From Streptomyces sp. NBC_01275 (GTDB lineage: Bacteria; Actinomycetota; Actinomycetes; Streptomycetales; Streptomycetaceae): a stretch of DNA of 64,000 nt. Shown here one piece after another: positions 59,364 to 64,000 of the stretch (its first letter is position 1; every line of letters starts with the position of its first letter). The notes below the pieces were generated by a model. The model saw only the letters and a list, made by a program, of their open reading frames with translations, made no database searches and was not told where the DNA came from. The DNA is taken from positions 10,044,001 to 10,108,000 of the forward strand of contig NZ_JAPEOZ010000001.1 of assembly GCF_026340655.1 (NCBI RefSeq), read 5' to 3'. Both the position numbers and the translations under genes were made by a program.

Positions 59364-60055
59364 CGTGCGCTCCCCTCATGGACCGGAACTTCCTGGAGGA
59401 CGCGGCTCATGTCCCGTACCGCCTGCCAGGTGCCGCGCCAGGTGCCCGTCACCTTCGAGACGCCGGTGCGCGGCAGATACGGCACGTCGTGCTCGGCGAT
59501 CCGCCAGCCGGCGTCAGCGGCCCGCACCACCATCTGCAGCGGGTAACCGCTGCGCCGGTCGGTGAGGCCGAGGGCCAGCAGCGGCTCGCGGCGGGCGGCC
59601 CGCAGCGGGCCGAGGTCGTGCAGGCGCAGCCCGGTACGGTGGCGCAGCATGCGCGCGAGTGCCAGGTTGCCCGCGCGGGCGTGCGCGGGCCAGGCGCCCC
59701 GCGTACGGGGACGCCGCCGCCCGAGAACCAGGTCGGCCTCGCCGGAGCGGATCTCGTCGACGAAGGGCGCGAGGAGCGAGGGGTCGAGAGAGGCGTCGCA
59801 GTCGCAGAAGCAGACGATGTCGGCGCGGGCGGCGGCCAGTCCGGCGTGGCAGGCGGCGCCGAAGCCCCGGCGCGGCTCGTGCACGACGGTCGCGCCGAGC
59901 GCGCGGGCGATGTCCGCCGAGCCGTCGGTGGAGCCGTTGTCGACGACCAGGGCGCGCCAGCCGTTCGGGATCCGGGCGAGCACCCAGGGCAGTGCCTCGG
60001 CCTCGTTCAGGCAGGGGAGAACGACGTCGACGTCTTGCGGTGGTGGGAGGGTCAC
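59360..60055 (-). CDS. Glycosyltransferase family 2
   Basis: A 231-residue inverting GT-A transferase. It opens VDVVLPCLNEAEALPWVLAR, with LVVDNGSTDGSADIARALGA, the DxD-like FCDCDASLDPSLLAPFVDEI, the acceptor region RAGNLALARMLRHRTGLRLH and DLGPLRAARR (dolichyl/polyprenyl-phosphate type), then RRSGYPLQMVVRAADAGWRI. It probably transfers a sugar to a polyprenyl-phosphate or similar carrier. First gene of the coupled operon; GTG start at 60055, divergent from the response regulator with about 120 bases between. Confidence 0.9.
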   Translation of the reverse strand: MTLPPPQDVDVVLPCLNEAEALPWVLARIPNGWRALVVDNGSTDGSADIARALGATVVHEPRRGFGAACHAGLAAARADIVCFCDCDASLDPSLLAPFVDEIRSGEADLVLGRRRPRTRGAWPAHARAGNLALARMLRHRTGLRLHDLGPLRAARREPLLALGLTDRRSGYPLQMVVRAADAGWRIAEHDVPYLPRTGVSKVTGTWRGTWQAVRDMSRVLQEVPVHEGSAR

Positions 60056-60177
60056 GGTTTCACCCTACGAGCGCCAATCGGGCATTTCGGTCTTCCGCTC
60101 CTTACGAAACGCGGACGTCGGGGCCGGGCGAGGGCCGGAGGGCGGCACCGGGGAGGGTGTGGTGCCAGGCTGGAGGC

Positions 60178-60903
60178 ATGCGACAACTGCACGAGCCCCT
60201 GGGGGCACAAGCCGGGGGGCGGTCCACACGGGTCCTGGTCGTCGACGACGACCCGACCGTCTCCGAGGTCGTAGCCGGATACCTGGACCGCGCCGGGTAT
60301 CTCGTGGATCGGGCGGACGACGGGCCGACGGCCCTCGTCCGTGCCGACGCGCACCGGCCGGACCTGGTCGTGCTGGACCTGATGCTGCCCGGTATGGACG
60401 GGCTGGAGGTCTGCCGGCGGCTGCGCGGCCAAGGTCCGGTGCCGGTCATCATGCTCACCGCTCGCGGCGACGAGGACGACCGCATCCTCGGCCTGGAGGT
60501 CGGCGCCGACGACTACGTGACCAAGCCCTTCAGCCCCCGGGAACTGGTCCTGCGGGTGGAGTCGGTGCTGCGCCGCTCCCGACCCGATGCGGGAACGCGT
60601 CCGCTCGGCGCGGCTGGACTCGCCCTCGACCCCACAGCCCGCCGAGCCACGAAGAACGGCGCCGAACTCGCTCTCACGCTAAGGGAGTTCGACCTGCTCT
60701 CGTTCTTCCTGCGGCATCCTGAGCGGGCATACAGCCGCGAGGACCTGATGCGCGAGGTGTGGGGCTGGGACTTCGGTGACCTGTCGACCGTCACGGTTCA
60801 CGTCCGCCGGCTGCGCGGCAAGGTCGAGGACGACCCGGCCCGCCCGCGTCTGATCCAGACGGTGTGGGGTGTGGGCTACCGCTTCGAACCCGGGGGTGAG
60901 TGA
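60178..60903 (+). CDS. OmpR/PhoB-family response regulator
   Basis: A 241-residue regulator. The receiver domain shows VLVVDDDPTVSEVVAGYLDR, phosphoacceptor Asp in LVVLDLMLPGMDG, and the KPF motif in DDYVTKPFSPRELVLRVESV. The C-terminal winged helix reads LREFDLLSFFLRHPERAYSR and TVTVHVRRLRGKVEDD then QTVWGVGYRFEP. The ribosome-binding site (TGGAGG) is unusually close to ATG 60178, so a slightly later start is possible. The stop overlaps the histidine kinase GTG. Confidence 0.93.
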   Translation: MRQLHEPLGAQAGGRSTRVLVVDDDPTVSEVVAGYLDRAGYLVDRADDGPTALVRADAHRPDLVVLDLMLPGMDGLEVCRRLRGQGPVPVIMLTARGDEDDRILGLEVGADDYVTKPFSPRELVLRVESVLRRSRPDAGTRPLGAAGLALDPTARRATKNGAELALTLREFDLLSFFLRHPERAYSREDLMREVWGWDFGDLSTVTVHVRRLRGKVEDDPARPRLIQTVWGVGYRFEPGGE

Positions 60904-62015
60904 CGGTGCGCGACACCCTCCTCATCGCCCTGTACGCCTTCGCCGGCGCCGCCGTCACCGGCCTCGCCGGAGCGGGCGTGCTGCGGCTGATCCGGCGCCG
61001 CTCCCTCACCGCCTCGCTCACCGTGGTCGCGGCGGTCGGCGTGCTGGCCATGCTCGCGGGCACGCTCGCCGTCGCGTGGGCGATGTTCCTGTCCCCGCAC
61101 GATCTGACGGTGGTGACGACCGTCGTCGCCATGGCGGCCGTGGTCTCCCTGGTCACCGCGCTGCTGCTGGGCCGCTGGGTCGTCGCCCGCAGCCGCGAAC
61201 TGGCCGTCGCGGCACGCTCGTTCGGCGACGGCCGGTTCGCGGCACCGGACGTCCCGGCCACCGCCGAACTGGAGGCGCTGAGCCGTGAGTTGGCGGCCAC
61301 CAGCGCGAGACTCGCCGAATCCCGCGAGCGTGAGCGGGCGTTGGAGACCTCCCGGCGGGAACTCGTCGCCTGGATCTCGCACGACCTGCGCACCCCGCTG
61401 GCCGGCCTGCGCGCGATGTCCGAAGCGCTGGAGGACGGCGTGGCCGCGGACCCCGACCGCTACCTCAAGCAGATCCGCGTCGAGGTCGAACGGCTCAACG
61501 GCATGGTCGGCGACCTCTTCGAACTCTCCCGCATCCACGCCGGCACCCTGCCTCTCACCCCCTCCCGCATCTCGCTCTACGACCTGATCGGCGACGCCCT
61601 CGCGGGCGCCGACCCCCTCGCCCGCGAACACGGCGTACGGCTGGTCGGCGACCGGGTGGAGGCGGTGCCGGTGGAGGTCGACGGCAAGGAGATGAGCCGG
61701 GTTCTGGGCAATCTGCTGGTCAACGCGATCCGCCGGACGCCCGCCGACGGCACGGTGGCGGTCGCCGCCGAGCGCTCCTTGGAGGGGGTGATGGTGTCGG
61801 TGACGGACGGCTGCGGCGGCATCCCGGAGGAGGACCTGCCGCGAGTCTTCGACACCGGCTGGCGAGGCACCGACGCCCGCACGCCCCCGGCGGGCGCGGG
61901 CCTGGGCCTCGCCATCGTGCGGGGGATCGTGGAGGCGCACCAGGGCCGGGCCACCGTACGCAACATCCCCGGCGGCTGCCGCTTCGAGGTGGTGCTGCCC
62001 GCCGCAGCTTCGTGA
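60900..62015 (+). CDS. Sensor histidine kinase
   Basis: A 371-residue membrane kinase, cognate partner of the regulator it overlaps (GTGA). Two membrane helices (LLIALYAFAGAAVTGLAGAG and TVVAAVGVLAMLAGTLAVAW, with a further AAVVSLVTALLLG segment) lead into a HAMP-like helix, the H-box VAWISHDLRTPLAGLRAMSE, the N-box VLGNLLVNAIRRTPADG, the G1 box VTDGCGGIPEEDL and G2 GAGLGLAIVRG. There is almost no extracytoplasmic sensor domain, so it may sense within the membrane or through a partner protein. Confidence 0.93.
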   Translation: MTVRDTLLIALYAFAGAAVTGLAGAGVLRLIRRRSLTASLTVVAAVGVLAMLAGTLAVAWAMFLSPHDLTVVTTVVAMAAVVSLVTALLLGRWVVARSRELAVAARSFGDGRFAAPDVPATAELEALSRELAATSARLAESRERERALETSRRELVAWISHDLRTPLAGLRAMSEALEDGVAADPDRYLKQIRVEVERLNGMVGDLFELSRIHAGTLPLTPSRISLYDLIGDALAGADPLAREHGVRLVGDRVEAVPVEVDGKEMSRVLGNLLVNAIRRTPADGTVAVAAERSLEGVMVSVTDGCGGIPEEDLPRVFDTGWRGTDARTPPAGAGLGLAIVRGIVEAHQGRATVRNIPGGCRFEVVLPAAAS

Positions 62016-62046
62016 GGGCGGGCAGCACCACCGGTCCACCGCGGTG

Positions 62047-63048
62047 TTACGCGCCCCGCATCCCGGCCCGCGCGAACTCCGCCATGCCGTCCTGGAACCC
62101 GACCTCCGGCTTCCACCCGAGCCCGTCCCGCAACCGGGAGGAGTCCGCGGTGATGTGCCGGACGTCGCCCAGCCGGTACTCACCGGTGACGACCGGCTCG
62201 GGCCCGCCGTACGCGGCGGCCAGCGCCCGCGCCATCTCGCCGACGGTGTGCGGCTCGCCGCTGCCGGTGTTGTACGCCGTCAGTGCCCCCGGCGCCGACC
62301 CGGCCTCCAGTGCCAAGGCGTTGGCGGCGGCCACGTCCCGCACATGCACGAAGTCCCGCAGTTGCCGCCCGTCCTCATAGACACGCGGTGTCTCGCCCCG
62401 GCCGAGCGCGGAACGGAAGAAGGAGGCCACACCGGCGTACGGGGTGTCACGGGGCATCCGGGGCCCGTACACGTTGTGGTACCGCAACGACATGGCCGAC
62501 CCGCCCGTCGACCGGGCCCAGGCGGCGGCCAGATGCTCCTGCGCGAGCTTGGTCGTGGCGTACACGTTGCGCGGATCGGCCGGGGCGTCCTCGCCGACCA
62601 GGCCGGGAACAAGGTCCTCCCCGCACAGCGGGCACAGCGGCTCGAACCGGCCCGAGCCGAGATCGCCGACGGCTCGCGGACCGGGCCGCACCACTCCGTG
62701 CCGCGTGCACTCGTACCGTCCCTCCCCGTACACCACCATCGATCCGGCCAGCACGAGACGCCGCACCCCCGCCTCCGCCATCCGGGCGAGCAGGACGGCG
62801 GTGCCCAGGTCGTTGCGGGAGACGTACTCCGCCGCGTCGGCGACCCCGTCGCCGAGCCCGACCATCGCCGCCTGATGGCACACCGCGTCGATGCCGTCGA
62901 GGGCGCGGGCGACCGCTGCCGGGTCGCGCACGTCCGCCCCGGGATCCTCCCGGACGTCGTACACGACCGGCTCGTGTCCGCGCTCCCGCAGCACGTCGAC
63001 GACATGGGACCCGATGAACCCGGCACCGCCGGTGACCAGTACACGCAT
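62047..63048 (-). CDS. NAD-dependent epimerase/dehydratase with a cysteine-rich insert
   Basis: A 333-residue extended-SDR sugar-nucleotide epimerase/dehydratase. MRVLVTGGAGFIGSHVVDVL is the NAD site (GxxGxxG) and NVYATTKLAQEHLAAA carries the YxxxK pair. An insert of about 40 residues holds YECTRHGVVRPGPR and FEPLCPLCGEDLVPG, a CxxC that could bind zinc. The later VYGPRMPRDTPYAGVASFF is typical of UDP-sugar enzymes. Convergent with the kinase; probably supplies an activated sugar for the neighbouring glycosyltransferases. Confidence 0.92.
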   Translation of the reverse strand: MRVLVTGGAGFIGSHVVDVLRERGHEPVVYDVREDPGADVRDPAAVARALDGIDAVCHQAAMVGLGDGVADAAEYVSRNDLGTAVLLARMAEAGVRRLVLAGSMVVYGEGRYECTRHGVVRPGPRAVGDLGSGRFEPLCPLCGEDLVPGLVGEDAPADPRNVYATTKLAQEHLAAAWARSTGGSAMSLRYHNVYGPRMPRDTPYAGVASFFRSALGRGETPRVYEDGRQLRDFVHVRDVAAANALALEAGSAPGALTAYNTGSGEPHTVGEMARALAAAYGGPEPVVTGEYRLGDVRHITADSSRLRDGLGWKPEVGFQDGMAEFARAGMRGA

Positions 63049-63172
63049 ACGGCCACGCTAGGGCGCGGGGCGTACCGGGTCCCGTGACCCGCCGGGCACG
63101 TCACCACTCCGTAAGACGCTCCGGGCGCGTCGGACCGGGACAAAACAGACCTCCCGCGAGACGCTGCCCGCT

Positions 63173-63892
63173 ATGGACGCATCCCCCTCCCACCGCTTCG
63201 ACGACCTGACCGCGCTCTACGTCAACTGCACCCTCAAACCGTCTCCCCAGCTCAGTCACACCCAGGGGCTGGTCGACAAGAGCCGCGCGATCATGGACGC
63301 GCAGGGAGTGACGACCGATGAGATCAGGGCGGTCGACCACGACATCGCCACCGGCGTGTATCCGGACATGACCGAGCACGGCTTCGCCACCGACGAGTGG
63401 CCGGCCCTCTACGAGCGGGTGATGGCCGCCGACATCCTGGTGGTGGCCGGACCGATCTGGCTGGGCGACAACAGCTCGGTGACCAAGAAGATCATCGAGC
63501 GCCTCTACGCCTGCTCCTCGCTGCTCAACCCACAGGGCCAGTACGCCTACTACGGCCGGGTCGGCGGCTGTCTGATCACCGGCAACGAGGACGGCGTCAA
63601 GCACTGCGCGATGAACGTCCTCTACAGCCTCCAGCACCTCGGCTACACGATCCCGCCCCAGGCGGACGCCGGCTGGATCGGCGCGGCCGGCCCCGGGCCC
63701 TCCTATCTCGACCCGGGCTCGGGCGGCCCGGAGAACGACTTCACCAACCGCAACACCTCCTTCATGACCTGGAACCTCATGCACATCGCCGCGCTGCTCA
63801 AGCGTGCCGGGGGCATCCCCGCCCACGGCAACCGGCGCTCGGAGTGGGACGCGGGGTGCCGCGCGGGAGCCGACAATCCCGAACACCGCTGA
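63173..63892 (+). CDS. Flavodoxin-fold NAD(P)H-dependent oxidoreductase
   Basis: A 239-residue flavodoxin-like FMN reductase. ALYVNCTLKPSPQLSHTQGL forms the phosphate loop, ADILVVAGPIWLGDNSSVTK the second flavin strand, and YYGRVGGCLITGNEDGVKHC the third. Such proteins reduce quinones, azo or nitro compounds, or supply reduced flavin. ATG 63173; divergent from the epimerase. Codon use matches the intact region. Confidence 0.9.
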   Translation: MDASPSHRFDDLTALYVNCTLKPSPQLSHTQGLVDKSRAIMDAQGVTTDEIRAVDHDIATGVYPDMTEHGFATDEWPALYERVMAADILVVAGPIWLGDNSSVTKKIIERLYACSSLLNPQGQYAYYGRVGGCLITGNEDGVKHCAMNVLYSLQHLGYTIPPQADAGWIGAAGPGPSYLDPGSGGPENDFTNRNTSFMTWNLMHIAALLKRAGGIPAHGNRRSEWDAGCRAGADNPEHR

Positions 63893-63907
63893 GGCTGGTC
63901 CCCGGAC

Positions 63908-64000
63908 TCACAGGTCCGTGGCGGGCCAGTCCAGCAGCCGTGCGCCGATCACCGCCGTCTGGAGCATGTACCGGTGGGCCGGGTCGGCGGCGTTGGCGCC
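63908..64000 (-). CDS. Partial gene, 3' end only
   Basis: The last 30 codons of a minus-strand gene are visible, reading ADPAHRYMLQTAVIGARLLD then WPATDL-stop. The rest lies beyond the window. Family not recognised from this fragment; convergent with the flavodoxin-like gene with 15 bases between stops. Confidence 0.5.
   Translation of the reverse strand, partial: GANAADPAHRYMLQTAVIGARLLDWPATDL

Noticed and set aside
1..64000. tRNA, rRNA, integrase or attachment-site evidence for a genomic island
   Set aside because: No tRNA-like cloverleaf, integrase or matching att repeats were seen; mobility evidence is limited to IS remnants.
1..64000. Secondary-metabolite gene cluster
   Set aside because: Despite methyltransferases, monooxygenases, an ABM protein and glycosyltransferases, there is no PKS, NRPS, terpene synthase, RiPP precursor or comparable core enzyme.

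Overview
The window is very GC-rich DNA (about 70 % by eye) with strong third-position G/C bias, many GTG starts, long spurious antisense reading frames, and dense TetR, HxlR, LysR and AraC regulators beside single oxidoreductases. This points to a Streptomyces or closely related actinomycete chromosome. No rRNA, tRNA, CRISPR array, phage module or PKS/NRPS core was found.

Region 1 (1-31 kb) is accessory catabolic and redox territory. Many loci follow one plan: a small regulator next to, or divergent from, one enzyme, with visible palindromic operators between them (TetR/short-chain dehydrogenase at 15.7-17.4 kb, TetR/aldo-keto reductase at 17.5-19.4 kb, TetR/FAD monooxygenase at 26.8-28.8 kb). 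Intact genes include an Old Yellow Enzyme-type alkene reductase, a large SpoIIE/GAF phosphatase, a propionyl-CoA synthetase, an acyl-CoA ligase/hydrolase/enoyl-CoA hydratase run whose hydratase is frameshifted, and a carboxyethylornithine-synthase-like enzyme. Between them lie decayed pieces: hydrolase tails, a TetR stub, monooxygenase and reductase fragments, a RidA fragment and an HxlR tail.

Region 2 (31-54.9 kb) is the most rearranged. It holds remnants of IS256 (twice), IS630, IS5 (two or three) and IS21 elements, a broken dihydropteroate synthase in front of a coupled Nudix/BenE pair, a broken aminoglycoside phosphotransferase, and an IS256 piece abutting a broken GH78 rhamnosidase that runs into inverted fragments of a secreted prenyltransferase-repeat protein and a cobalamin-type binding protein. 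Intact genes here include a secreted serine hydrolase, a DUF402 protein, a TetR/quinone-reductase pair with three phased operators, two large secreted repeat proteins, and an imine-reductase-like/HxlR pair bounded by directly repeated IS5 ends. Several dead transposases, and the 3' ends of two live genes, carry short tandem-repeat tracts.

Region 3 (54.9-64 kb) is compact and looks undamaged: a polytopic GT-C-like membrane protein, a membrane molybdenum oxidoreductase with an internal twin-arginine motif, a three-gene translationally coupled operon (family 2 glycosyltransferase, TIGR04282 transferase, methyltransferase), a divergent two-component system, a sugar-nucleotide epimerase and a flavodoxin-like reductase. 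This set is the best candidate for an uncharacterised pathway in the window. The sharp change from decayed to intact genes near 54.9 kb suggests the edge of a variable region; that is inference.
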